This document shows positions 26,254-37,970 of a DNA stretch of 38,217 nt, piece after piece. Every line of letters begins with the position of its first letter. The stretch's first letter is position 1. This DNA comes from Bacillota bacterium. GTDB taxonomy: Bacteria > Bacillota > DTU014. The notes under the pieces were generated by a model. That model made no database searches, was not told the DNA's origin, and saw nothing but the letters and a program-made list of their open reading frames with translations. The stretch covers positions 1-38,217 of the forward strand of contig JAAYAB010000115.1 of assembly GCA_012719595.1 (NCBI GenBank), in the 5' to 3' direction. The translations under genes were made by a program, and so were the position numbers.

Positions 26254-28410
26254 GTGAGAATTCTGGCATACCTCAAGGCATCGAAGGCGACAGTCTTGCT
26301 CATCTTCATCCTGCTGGTGGTTCAGGCGGTCTGCGAGCTGTCGCTGCCAGCCTATTTCAGCGACATAGTGGATGTGGGCATTCAGCAAAAAGGCGTTGAC
26401 GGAGCTGTCCCGGATCTCATCAGGCCGGAGACCCTCGACCGCCTTGCGCTGTTCATGACAGACGATGAGGCCGAGCTCGCAAGAGGCGCTTATGTGTTGA
26501 ACGCTGAGGGTAAATACGTGGTGCGCAGACTGGACCCTGGCAGAATCGGCGAGTTGAGCAGCATCCTCGCCCCTGCAATGGCAGCTCTGTCTCAGGTTGA
26601 GGCCAACGGTCAGATGAGCATGGACACCGTAGAGACGGCTTTGTCGGCCGGCGCAGTGACCAAACAGCAACTCCTCGATATGAAGAACGCACTCCTCCAG
26701 GCTACAGCGGCCATGGGGCGCAACATGATCGAACAAAAAGCCGTGCTGTTCGTACGGGCTGAGTACGAAGCAATGGGTGTTGATCTGGCAAATATGCAGC
26801 TGCGCTATGTGGTCGGCACCGGAGCCAGAATGCTTGGGCTGACCCTGGCAGTCTCCATAGCCGCAGTTCTCGTCGGCCTGCTGTCAAGCCGCACAGCTGC
26901 GCAGATTGGGATGCGCCTGCGGGGCCAGGTTTTTGAGAGAGTGCTGTCGTTCTCCTCTGCCGAAATCGACAAGCTATCCACTGCGTCTCTGATCACGCGG
27001 AGCACAAACGACGTTCAACAGATACAGATGGCTACGGTCATGCTGCTGCGCGTCGTGTTGCACGCTCCGATTCTGGGTATAGGCGGGATCATCAAGGTGT
27101 CGAGCACGAGAACCGGCCTTGAGTGGATCATCGCTGTGGCGCTCGCCGCGGTGATGCTGTTGGTGCTGTCTCTGTTCAGCATCACCATGCCCAAGTTCAA
27201 GAAGATGCAGGTTCTCGTGGACAAGCTGAATCTGGTCAGCCGCGAGATCCTTACCGGAATTCCGGTCATACGAGCGTTCGGACGCGAGAAGTATGAAGAG
27301 CAGAGATTCCACAGTGCGAGTCGCGAACTGATGGACACGCAGGTGTTCACGAACAGAGCGATGTCGTTCATGATGCCCGGCATGATGCTGACCATGAACG
27401 TGATAACCGTCCTGATCGTGTGGTTCGGAGGGAAAGGCGTGGACCTCGGAAATCTGCAGGTAGGCGAGATGATGGCGTTCATCACCTACACAATGCAGAT
27501 CGTGATGTCCTTCATGATGCTGACAATGATCTCGGTCATGCTTCCTCGTGCCAGCGTGGCCGCGAGCCGCGTTCAGGAGGTGCTGGAAACCCAGCCTTCG
27601 ATCCGCGACTCGGCGAACGTCCTCTATGAAAGCAGACCTCAGTGGAACGGCCTCATTGAGTTCAGAGATGTCTCCTTCCGGTTCCCCGGAGCGGAAGCCA
27701 ACGTGCTCGAGGGGATCAGCTTCAGAGCCCTGCCTGGACAGATGACCGCAATCGTCGGCAGCACCGGGAGCGGCAAATCGACTCTCGTGCACCTGCTCTT
27801 GAGGTTCTACGACGTCATGTCCGGCAGCATCGCCATTGACGGCGTCGACATCAGGGACATCAGCCAGAAGCGGCTGAGGAGCCTGATCGGCTTCGTCCCT
27901 CAAAAGAGTGTGCTGTTCAGCGGAGACATCCGGTCGAACATCGCGTTCGGCGCAGACGGCCTCTCCGATGACGAGATAGCGGAGTCGGCTCGAATCGCAC
28001 AGGTGGCGGAGTTCATAGAGCAAAAGCCGGAGAAGTACATGAGTCCCATTTCGCAGGGCGGCACAAACGTCTCCGGCGGACAGAGACAGAGGCTGTCTAT
28101 CGCGCGCGCGATTGCCAGAAATCCGAGAATTCTGATACTGGACGACAGCTTCTCCGCATTGGACTACAGAACAGAGGTCGCACTCAAAAGAGCGCTCAGA
28201 GAGAAGACCAAGGACACAACAGTGATCGTCGTGGCTCAGCGCATCTCGACGGTTCTGCACGCCGACAGGATTGTGGTCCTGGACAAGGGCAAGGTTGTGG
28301 GAGTGGGCTCGCATGCGGAACTGCTCGAGACCTGCCCAACTTACCGCGAGATAGCCCAAAGCCAGCTGAGCGAGGGCGAATTGACTGCAGAGGCAGGTGG
28401 CGCGCGATGA
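26254..28410 (+). CDS. ABC exporter half-transporter with degenerate ATP site and extracytoplasmic insert
   Basis: 718 residues; fused membrane and ATPase domains. TM1 spans about residues 12-35 and TM2 starts near 188. The ~140 residues between them (43-185) are hydrophilic and helical, whereas the TM1-TM2 loop is usually only a few residues long, so they should form an extracytoplasmic domain. The ATPase has Walker A GSTGSGKS at 502-509, the signature VSGGQRQR and Walker B with D630 followed by D631 (ILILDDSFSALD) where the catalytic Glu is expected. This Asp substitution marks the degenerate site of heterodimeric type IV exporters such as TM287/288 and LmrCD. It overlaps the next gene by 4 bp (ATGA). 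Substrate is unknown; drug, lipid or peptide are all possible. Confidence 0.9.
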   Translation: MRILAYLKASKATVLLIFILLVVQAVCELSLPAYFSDIVDVGIQQKGVDGAVPDLIRPETLDRLALFMTDDEAELARGAYVLNAEGKYVVRRLDPGRIGELSSILAPAMAALSQVEANGQMSMDTVETALSAGAVTKQQLLDMKNALLQATAAMGRNMIEQKAVLFVRAEYEAMGVDLANMQLRYVVGTGARMLGLTLAVSIAAVLVGLLSSRTAAQIGMRLRGQVFERVLSFSSAEIDKLSTASLITRSTNDVQQIQMATVMLLRVVLHAPILGIGGIIKVSSTRTGLEWIIAVALAAVMLLVLSLFSITMPKFKKMQVLVDKLNLVSREILTGIPVIRAFGREKYEEQRFHSASRELMDTQVFTNRAMSFMMPGMMLTMNVITVLIVWFGGKGVDLGNLQVGEMMAFITYTMQIVMSFMMLTMISVMLPRASVAASRVQEVLETQPSIRDSANVLYESRPQWNGLIEFRDVSFRFPGAEANVLEGISFRALPGQMTAIVGSTGSGKSTLVHLLLRFYDVMSGSIAIDGVDIRDISQKRLRSLIGFVPQKSVLFSGDIRSNIAFGADGLSDDEIAESARIAQVAEFIEQKPEKYMSPISQGGTNVSGGQRQRLSIARAIARNPRILILDDSFSALDYRTEVALKRALREKTKDTTVIVVAQRISTVLHADRIVVLDKGKVVGVGSHAELLETCPTYREIAQSQLSEGELTAEAGGAR

Positions 28411-30287
28411 GCCGGCAAGACAGAGGCAGTCTCAGGCAGCCCGGATACGGCGTACGAGGACCCAGGCCCGGATTCGGTCGCGGACCAGGCCCGATGTCGC
28501 TGATCGGCGAGAAGCCGAAGGATTTCCGCGGCACAGTCCGCAAGCTGATCGCGTACATCGCCGCGTACAGGGTTCCGATAGCAGTGGTCCTGCTCTCAGC
28601 AGCAGGCAGCACCGTGTTCAACATCGTCGGTCCCAGGATACTCAGCAGGGCGACGACTGAGCTCTTCAACGGCCTGGTGGCCAAGATCGCCGGAACCGGC
28701 GGGATCGAGTTCGGCAAGATCAGCCGGATTCTCTCGTACTTGCTCGTTCTCTATGCCGTCAGTGCGGCCTTCAACATAGTGCAGGGCTGGATCATGACCG
28801 GAGTCTCTCAGCAGATCTGCTTCAAGATGCGGAGAGAGATCAGTGAAAAGATCAACCGGATGCCTCTGAAGTACTTCGAGAGCAACACTGTGGGTGAAGT
28901 GCTGTCGCGAATCACTAACGATGTCGACACGCTCGGGCAGAGCCTAAACCAGAGTATCACCCAGATCATTACCAGCCTGGTCACCATAATCGGCGTCTTG
29001 GCGATGATGCTCTCGATAAGCCCGCTGATGACTCTTGTCGCCCTCGCGATACTGCCCATCTCCGCGGGATTGGTCTCGGTCGTGGTCAAGCTCAGCCAGA
29101 AGCATTTCAGAGCGCAACAGGAGTTTCTCGGCAAGATAAACGGGCAGATCGAGGAGGTGTACTCCGCCCACAACGTAGTCAAGGCTTTCAACAGAGAAGA
29201 GGCGGCTCTGGGCGAGTTCAACAGAACGAATCGGGTGCTTTTCGAGTCGGCTTGGAAGAGCCAGTTCGTGTCCGGCATGATGCACCCGATCATGATGCTC
29301 GTCGGAAACCTCGGGTACGTCGCTGTAGCTGTCGTGGGCGGCGTCTTGGCGGTAAGAGGAACCATCACTGTCGGCGACATTCAGGCGTTCATTCAGTATG
29401 TGAGGAGCTTCACTCAACCAATCACCCAGTTTGCGCAGGTATCGACCATGCTGCAGAGCATGGCGGCCGCTGCCGAGCGCGTATTCGAATTCCTGGGCGA
29501 AGAGGAAGAGGATCTGGCGGCGGCAGACCCTGCCCCTACCGGTCATATCAGAGGTGCAGTCAAGTTCGACCATGTGCGCTTCGGCTACACTCCTGACAAG
29601 TCGGTGATAAGCGATCTGAGCTTCGAGGTCAGACCTGGACAGATGGTCGCAATCGTCGGACCCACGGGTGCGGGCAAGACGACTATAGTCAAACTCCTGA
29701 TGCGGTTCTACGACGTCGGAAGCGGCAGCATAGAGATTGACGGCTGCGATGTGAGGCGTTACGACCGGAGGAAGCTCCGCGAGTGCTTCGGGATGGTGCT
29801 GCAGGAAACGTGGCTCTTCAAGGGCACTATCATGGAGAACATCCGCTACGGCCGGCCGACTGCGACAGACGCTGAGGTCATCGAAGCGGCAAAGGCTGCG
29901 CACGCTCACCACTTCATCGAGACTCTGCCGGGCGGCTACGGCATGGAACTGAGTGAGGACGGCACCAACCTATCGCAAGGCCAGAGACAGCTGCTCACTA
30001 TTGCACGCGCGATCCTTGCCGACAGGTCGATCCTCATCCTAGACGAGGCCACGTCGAATGTCGACACTCTCACAGAGGCCCGGATTCGCGAAGGCACCCG
30101 CAACCTGATGAAGGGGCGAACGAGTTTCGTAATCGCGCACCGCCTGTCCACGATCAGGCATGCGGACCTGGTCCTCGTGCTGAAGGATGGAGACATCGTC
30201 GAGCAAGGCACGCACGAAACCCTCATAAAGAAGGGCGGCTTCTACGCAAGTCTGTACTACAGCCAGTTCGAAGCAACCTCTGCCTAA
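28407..30287 (+). CDS. ABC exporter half-transporter with canonical ATP site
   Basis: 626 residues. A Gly/Arg/Pro-rich cytosolic tail (1-35) precedes six membrane helices (about 50-350). The ATPase has Walker A GPTGAGKT, the signature LSQGQRQL and Walker B with E547 intact (ILILDEATSNVD). The overlap with the preceding gene and the degenerate/canonical pairing of ATP sites show that the two proteins form one heterodimeric exporter. The length and order match the LmrD/TM288-type partner. A strong hairpin (30307-30332) lies 19 bp after the stop and may serve both this gene and the convergent ssrA. Confidence 0.92.
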   Translation: MSRQDRGSLRQPGYGVRGPRPGFGRGPGPMSLIGEKPKDFRGTVRKLIAYIAAYRVPIAVVLLSAAGSTVFNIVGPRILSRATTELFNGLVAKIAGTGGIEFGKISRILSYLLVLYAVSAAFNIVQGWIMTGVSQQICFKMRREISEKINRMPLKYFESNTVGEVLSRITNDVDTLGQSLNQSITQIITSLVTIIGVLAMMLSISPLMTLVALAILPISAGLVSVVVKLSQKHFRAQQEFLGKINGQIEEVYSAHNVVKAFNREEAALGEFNRTNRVLFESAWKSQFVSGMMHPIMMLVGNLGYVAVAVVGGVLAVRGTITVGDIQAFIQYVRSFTQPITQFAQVSTMLQSMAAAAERVFEFLGEEEEDLAAADPAPTGHIRGAVKFDHVRFGYTPDKSVISDLSFEVRPGQMVAIVGPTGAGKTTIVKLLMRFYDVGSGSIEIDGCDVRRYDRRKLRECFGMVLQETWLFKGTIMENIRYGRPTATDAEVIEAAKAAHAHHFIETLPGGYGMELSEDGTNLSQGQRQLLTIARAILADRSILILDEATSNVDTLTEARIREGTRNLMKGRTSFVIAHRLSTIRHADLVLVLKDGDIVEQGTHETLIKKGGFYASLYYSQFEATSA

Positions 30288-30296
30288 CAGAACGAT

Positions 30297-30333
30297 ACAA
30301 AACGATCCTGCCGGCACCGTTAAGCCGGCAGGA
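30297..30333 (-). terminator. Terminator between ssrA and the ABC exporter
   Basis: A perfect 10-bp stem TCCTGCCGGC / GCCGGCAGGA with an 8-nt loop. On the minus strand it is followed by TCGTTTTGT, giving a T-tract for ssrA transcripts coming from the right; on the plus strand no T-tract follows, though the hairpin could still slow readthrough from the exporter. Confidence 0.7.
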
Positions 30334-30380
30334 CCACTGCGCATACAGACCTCAAGGCCGATCTGCATGTGAATAGCATA

Positions 30381-30734
30381 TGGTGGAGGCGGCGAGAATC
30401 GAACTCGCGTCCGAAAAGGCAGCCATCCAGGCTTCTACGAGCGTAGTGCCAGTTTTGAGAATTCGCCCCGGGCGGCCCCCTGGCACAGGGTCTGCTTGGG
30501 ACTATCCCGCTTAGATCTCGCTGCCTGCCCGCAGGAGGGGCAGACAACCAGCCTGATTAGTGTGACACCCGTTGCCGCCCGCTCAGGCGACGGACGTTCG
30601 GATGGCTGCGTGCTTACGCAGCGGCCAACGCGTAATCGTCGGCAGTTGTCTTTGTTCCACCGATTAACGAGTAGGTGGGATCTCGGCTCGCTACCTAGAC
30701 GTCCGCATCTCCCCGTCGAAACCATTGCGCCCCC
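30381..30734 (-). ncRNA. ssrA: Transfer-messenger RNA (tmRNA)
   Basis: A single-piece tmRNA of about 354 nt. The 5' end GGGGGCG (from 30734), with the conserved AATGGTTTCGACGGGG after it, pairs with CGCCTCC at the 3' end, followed by discriminator A and encoded CCA (30383-30381). The T-arm is GCGAG, TTCGATT, CTCGC. The tag frame ends ADDYALAAA then TAA (stop at 30616-30614); a GGA resume codon at 30658-30656 would give the 14-residue tag GTKTTADDYALAAA. It rescues stalled ribosomes and marks the peptide for ClpXP-type proteases. smpB, its protein partner, is immediately upstream. Confidence 0.96.
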
Positions 30735-30754
30735 ATTCTTGCGCTCCACATCTG

Positions 30755-30783
30755 AGTATACCATATCGGGTACATCCGATCAA
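30755..30783 (-). promoter_or_regulatory. Sigma-A promoter of ssrA
   Basis: On the minus strand TTGATC (30783-30778), a 17-bp spacer and TATACT (30760-30755) preceded by TGG, an extended -10. The precursor would start about 14 nt before the mature 5' end, in line with RNase P trimming. Confidence 0.75.
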
Positions 30784-30839
30784 ACTGCTAACAGCTTCGA
30801 TCGAGCCGGCATGCTTTGCATTGGCGAGACTTCACTAGG

Positions 30840-31313
30840 CTACCGGTCGGCTCTGCCCCGCTCCCTGTCCTTCAGTCTCCGCTCGGTCTCTCTCTGCCTA
30901 TCCCGCTCAGCGATATCCTCACGTTTGTCGTAGAGCTTCTTGCCTTTTGCCAACCCTATCTCTACCTTGACCCACGGTCCCTTGAAGTAGATGCGAAGGG
31001 GTACAATCGAATACCCTCTCTGGGATGTCTTTCCTGCGAGCTTCCGTATCTCTCCCTTGTGCAGAAGGAGTTTGCGCGGCCGCTTCGGCTCATGTCCGCC
31101 CTCGTGCGCATACTCCCAAGGGCTGATGTGCATGTCATACAGGATTACCTCGCCGCCCTCGACGCGGGCGAAGCTGTCTCTAAGGTTCACCCTTCCGCGG
31201 CGGACCGACTGAATCTCGGTGCTCGTCAGCGAAATCCCTGCCTCCAGCCTATCCTCTATGTGGTAATCGTGAAAGGCCTTTCGATTCCCTGCTATGAGTC
31301 TCTCGTCGGTCAA
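30840..31313 (-). CDS. smpB: SsrA-binding protein SmpB
   Basis: 157 residues from a TTG start with GGGGG about 9 nt upstream. The OB-fold core starts NRKAFHDYHIEDRLEAGISLTSTEIQSVR, continues with DSFARVEGGEVILYDMHISPWE, and has the HEPKRPRKLLLHKGEI segment that contacts tmRNA. The basic C-terminal tail (GKKLYDKREDIAERDRQRETER onward) is the part that inserts into the mRNA channel. It binds the tRNA-like domain and delivers tmRNA to stalled ribosomes. It lies beside ssrA, separated only by the ssrA promoter. Confidence 0.97.
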   Translation of the reverse strand: MTDERLIAGNRKAFHDYHIEDRLEAGISLTSTEIQSVRRGRVNLRDSFARVEGGEVILYDMHISPWEYAHEGGHEPKRPRKLLLHKGEIRKLAGKTSQRGYSIVPLRIYFKGPWVKVEIGLAKGKKLYDKREDIAERDRQRETERRLKDRERGRADR

Positions 31314-31334
31314 CTGCCAGTACCCCCAGGCGTT

Positions 31335-31886
31335 CTATAGACCCAGTTCCTTTGATATGCCCTGCATCGCTTCGAGACCGAGTGACACGAATTCCTCCAG
31401 GGACAGACCCAGCTCGTCACAGGAAGCTATGACGCTGCGGTCTGCTCCCCGAGCAAACGACTTCTCTCTGTACCTGTTCAGCACGAACTCACTGTCAATC
31501 GAGGCGAGCTTCTTGTCAGGGTGGATAAGGGCAGCTGCGACTATGAGCCCGGTCAGCGGGTCGACTGCATACAGCGCCTTGTCGAGGAGCGCCTTCCTGG
31601 GCAAACCGTGGTAGTGATTGTGCACCTTGACCGCGTAGACGATGTGTTCCGGCAACCCTTCCCTTTCGAGGATCTCTGCGCCTACCTGGCTATGAGCGGC
31701 CGGATCGTCTGCAGTCTGATCGTAGTCGATGTCGTGAAGCAACCCTGCGAGCGACCAGTCTTCCTCATCGGCTCCCAGATGCCTGGCAAGACGCCTCATG
31801 ACGGCTTCGACCGCGAGCATGTGCTTGATCAGATTCCGGTTCTTGACGTGCGCCTTAACCAGCGTCAGGGCCTCATCTCTCGTCAT
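31335..31886 (-). CDS. HD-domain phosphohydrolase
   Basis: 183 residues from ATG 31886, which follows the secG stop by 13 bp; the longer frame would run into secG. The HD superfamily metal site is visible as H22 (IKHMLAVE), LLHDIDYD (H51, D52), and the later VHNHYHG and DPLTG segments. HD domains of this small HDIG type hydrolyse phosphodiester or phosphoanhydride bonds of nucleotides. The gene sits between secG and smpB, a place often filled by RNase R in Bacilli. The substrate is unknown. Confidence 0.8.
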   Translation of the reverse strand: MTRDEALTLVKAHVKNRNLIKHMLAVEAVMRRLARHLGADEEDWSLAGLLHDIDYDQTADDPAAHSQVGAEILEREGLPEHIVYAVKVHNHYHGLPRKALLDKALYAVDPLTGLIVAAALIHPDKKLASIDSEFVLNRYREKSFARGADRSVIASCDELGLSLEEFVSLGLEAMQGISKELGL

Positions 31887-31899
31887 AGCCTGCCACGCC

Positions 31900-32139
31900 C
31901 TAGACGAATATGTTGATCGCGGTCGCAAGCAGGGCCAGGGCCATAAATGCTATGGCAACGTACGTCGTAGCCTTATTGAGGAATATATCCAGGCTCGACT
32001 GAGCACCATGGAACAGGCGGCCACCTCCGCCGATTGAGCCCAATCCCTCTCCCTTGCTCTGCTGAAGCAGGACTACCACTACCAGCAGTACGCTGACGAT
32101 GAACAGAACGATCGCGACCAATGTACGAAGCAACTCCAC
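31900..32139 (-). CDS. secG: Preprotein translocase subunit SecG
   Basis: 79 residues with two membrane helices (about 4-26 and 57-77), joined by a Gly-rich cytosolic loop containing QQSKGEGLGSIGGGG and a LNKATTYVAI segment, all typical of SecG. It supports SecYEG during protein export. ATG follows AGGAGGTG at 6-nt spacing. It has its own promoter, so it starts a secG-HD-smpB unit downstream of the glycolytic genes. Confidence 0.94.
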   Translation of the reverse strand: MELLRTLVAIVLFIVSVLLVVVVLLQQSKGEGLGSIGGGGRLFHGAQSSLDIFLNKATTYVAIAFMALALLATAINIFV

Positions 32140-32209
32140 CTGTCACATGCACCTCCTGGATCCTCGTCGCGCCGGCGGGACGCGCATACGCATGCCGCCG
32201 TGCTAAGAC

Positions 32210-32238
32210 ATTCTATCACAAGACACTGCGGTTTACAA
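32210..32238 (-). promoter_or_regulatory. Sigma-A promoter of secG
   Basis: On the minus strand TTGTAA (32238-32233), a 17-bp spacer and TAGAAT (32215-32210), about 70 bp upstream of the secG start. Confidence 0.7.
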
Positions 32239-32254
32239 CGTGCTCTAGACCAGA

Positions 32255-32289
32255 ACCGGACCTGCATCTGCGGCAGATGAAGGTCCGGT
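32255..32289 (-). terminator. Terminator of the glycolytic operon after enolase
   Basis: ACCGGACCT and AGGTCCGGT (32255-32263, 32281-32289) form a 9-bp outer stem, with CATCTGC/GCAGATG continuing inside it. On the minus strand only a broken T-stretch (TTCTGGTCT) follows, so termination may be incomplete. It lies about 46 bp after the eno stop. Confidence 0.7.
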
Positions 32290-32335
32290 CCACGTCCGAA
32301 GCTCATGCCCAAACCTGATGGCTTGAAACTCGCGC

Positions 32336-33703
<1,368 letters not shown>

Positions 33704-34453
33704 TCAGCCTCTGGCAATCGCCAAGAAGGAGCTTGCCTTCAGGCTGGCTCCTCCGACGAGAGCGCCGTCGATCTCGGGCTGGCGGCTGAACTCCGCGATG
33801 TTGTCCGGAGTGACACTTCCCCCATATTGTATCCTGACGTTCTTGGCGATTTCGTCCGAGTATATCTTGCCCAAAGTCCTCCTGATCAGCCCAATCACTC
33901 TGTTGGCGTCCTCACCTGTCGCTGACCTTCCCGTTCCTATGGCCCATATAGGTTCGTACGCTATGACTACGCTGGTCACATCGTTCTGCCCGACACCGTC
34001 GAATGCGATTTCGACCTGCCGAGTCACCAGCTCCTCAGTCTGACCCGCCTCGCGCTGCTCCAGCGTCTCGCCTACGCAGACTATCGGACGGATGCCGTGA
34101 TCAAGCAGTGCCCGCAGCTTCTTGTTGACCTCGATGTCAGTCTCCTTGAAATAGCCTCTCCGCTCCGAGTGACCGACGATCGCGTAGGCGCAGTTCAGGT
34201 CCTCCAGCATCAGAGGCGATATCTCGCCTGTGAAGGCGCCTTTCTCCTGGTAGTAGACGTCCTGGGCCCCAAGCTTGAGGCACGTGCCTTCGATCGCGCG
34301 GGAGACGGGATAGAGAGCTGTGAAGGGCGGACAGATGACGAGTTCCGCTTCTTCCGTCTCCCGGATGCTGGATTTGAGCTCGTCCACAAACTCGAGCGCC
34401 TCGGAAACGGTCTTGTTCATCTTCCAGTTGGCTGCTACGATCTTCCTCCGCAC
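33704..34453 (-). CDS. tpiA: Triose-phosphate isomerase
   Basis: 249 residues from a GTG start with AGGAGAG upstream. The TIM-barrel motifs are NWKMNKT (catalytic Lys), AIVGHSERR (catalytic His) and VIAYEPIWAIGTGRSA, with the Glu of YEP as base and the following loop as the lid. It interconverts dihydroxyacetone phosphate and glyceraldehyde 3-phosphate. It starts 12 bp after pgk, so the two are co-translated on one mRNA. Confidence 0.98.
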   Translation of the reverse strand: MRRKIVAANWKMNKTVSEALEFVDELKSSIRETEEAELVICPPFTALYPVSRAIEGTCLKLGAQDVYYQEKGAFTGEISPLMLEDLNCAYAIVGHSERRGYFKETDIEVNKKLRALLDHGIRPIVCVGETLEQREAGQTEELVTRQVEIAFDGVGQNDVTSVVIAYEPIWAIGTGRSATGEDANRVIGLIRRTLGKIYSDEIAKNVRIQYGGSVTPDNIAEFSRQPEIDGALVGGASLKASSFLAIARG

Positions 34454-34465
34454 GGGCAGCTCTCC

Positions 34466-35650
34466 TTACTTGTCATTTAGGGCAGCTATGCCCGGCAGCT
34501 CTCTGCCTTCGAGAAACTCGAGCGACGCTCCGCCGCCTGTTGACACGTGAGTCATCTTATCGGCAAACCCCATCTGCTCTACGGCAGCAGCCGAGTCTCC
34601 GCCGCCGACAATCGTAACTGCGCCCGACTTCGCCATTGCTTCGGCGACGGCGCGAGTGCCTACCGCAAAGGGCTCCATTTCGAACGCGCCCACAGGTCCG
34701 TTCCAGATTATCGTCTTCGCTCGCCTGATCTCATCTGTGAACAGCGCAATCGTCTTGGGACCGATGTCGAGCCCTTCCCAGCCGTCGGGTATCTCGCCGC
34801 CTTCGACCACGCGAGTATTCGCGGTCGCGGAGAAGTCGTCGGCGATGACGTTGTCCACAGGAAGAAGGAGCTTCACGCCCTTTTCCTTCGCCAGCTGCTC
34901 TATCTCTCTCGCGGTGTCCAGCTTGTCAGCTTCGAGCAGCGAGTTGCCGATCGAGTGGCCGCGAGCCTTCATGAATGTATATGTCATTCCGCCGCCGATG
35001 ATCAGGGTATCCACCTTGTCGAGGAGGTTCTTGATCACATCTATCTTCGTCGAAACCTTGGCGCCTCCGAGGATGGCGACAAACGGCCGGTCAGGGTTGC
35101 TGAGGGCCTTGCCCATGATCTCGATCTCCTTCTGAACCAGGAACCCAGCTACTGAAGGAAGGTACCGCGTGATCCCCTCGGTAGAAGCGTGCGCTCTGTG
35201 AGCAGTGCCGAACGCATCGTTGACATAGATATCTGCCAGGGAAGCGAGTTGCTTGGAGAATTCTGGATCGTTGGCTTCCTCTTCGTTGTAGAACCGCAGG
35301 TTCTCGAGGAGCACGACGTCTCCCGGGCGCATCTGGCCGACCGCTTGCTGGACCTCCGGCCCAATGCAGTCGTTGAGCATCTTCACTTCCTTGCCCAGCA
35401 GCTCGGAGAGCCTCCGCGCTACGGGTGCAAGACTCATGCTGTCCACACGCTTGCCCTTCGGCCGGCCAAGGTGAGACGAGAGGATGACCTTCGCGCCGCG
35501 ATCCACCAGGTGTTGTATGGTCGGCAGCGCTGCAGTGATCCGTCGGTCGTCGGTTATGTTTAGATCGCTGTCCATCGGGACGTTGAAGTCAGCCCTCACG
35601 AATACACGTTTGCCGGCAACATCTATGTCGGCAACTGACATCTTGTTCAT
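34466..35650 (-). CDS. pgk: Phosphoglycerate kinase
   Basis: 394 residues from ATG 35650 with AGGGGG upstream; a 9-residue longer frame has no such site. The N-terminal half shows [12 protein letters not shown] and [10 protein letters not shown], which bind 3-phosphoglycerate. The C-terminal half has the ADP/ATP segments [21 protein letters not shown] and [14 protein letters not shown]. It makes ATP from 1,3-bisphosphoglycerate. It lies 52 bp after gap and is not fused to tpiA, unlike in Thermotoga. Confidence 0.98.
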   Translation of the reverse strand: MNKMSVADIDVAGKRVFVRADFNVPMDSDLNITDDRRITAALPTIQHLVDRGAKVILSSHLGRPKGKRVDSMSLAPVARRLSELLGKEVKMLNDCIGPEVQQAVGQMRPGDVVLLENLRFYNEEEANDPEFSKQLASLADIYVNDAFGTAHRAHASTEGITRYLPSVAGFLVQKEIEIMGKALSNPDRPFVAILGGAKVSTKIDVIKNLLDKVDTLIIGGGMTYTFMKARGHSIGNSLLEADKLDTAREIEQLAKEKGVKLLLPVDNVIADDFSATANTRVVEGGEIPDGWEGLDIGPKTIALFTDEIRRAKTIIWNGPVGAFEMEPFAVGTRAVAEAMAKSGAVTIVGGGDSAAAVEQMGFADKMTHVSTGGGASLEFLEGRELPGIAALNDK

Positions 35651-35702
35651 AGCAGTACCCCCTTGCTCTGCACACACACCGCGTCAACCCATCCAAGGGG
35701 CT

Positions 35703-37852
<2,150 letters not shown>

Positions 37853-37894
37853 GCGTCAGGCCCTCTCTTGGCTGCTGGTGTCTCTCTGCCATTC

Positions 37895-37933
37895 TGGGAC
37901 ACCAATCGACCCGCATGCCTCCTGTGCGTCCCA
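37895..37933 (-). promoter_or_regulatory. Candidate CggR operator region
   Basis: TGGGAC (37895-37900) and GTCCCA (37928-37933) are inverted copies with 27 bp between them, so their centres are 33 bp apart, about three helical turns. In Bacillus the CggR operator also uses GGGAC and TGTCC elements. A further GGTGTC/GACACC pair lies next to it. No good sigma-A -10 was found in the 118-bp gap; a TTGAAT that could be a -35 has no partner. Confidence 0.35.
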
Positions 37934-37970
37934 CTCAGTGCCTAATTCAACCTTTTTGCCGCGATTCCTT

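Noticed and set aside
26974-28359. 461-codon open frame opposite the first ABC exporter gene
   Set aside because: The coding strand has clear ABC motifs; the antisense product is His/Asp/Gln-rich with no recognisable fold or ribosome site.
30435-30933. Open frames over the tmRNA locus on both strands
   Set aside because: The region folds as tmRNA with matching acceptor ends, CCA and tag; the frames are incidental.
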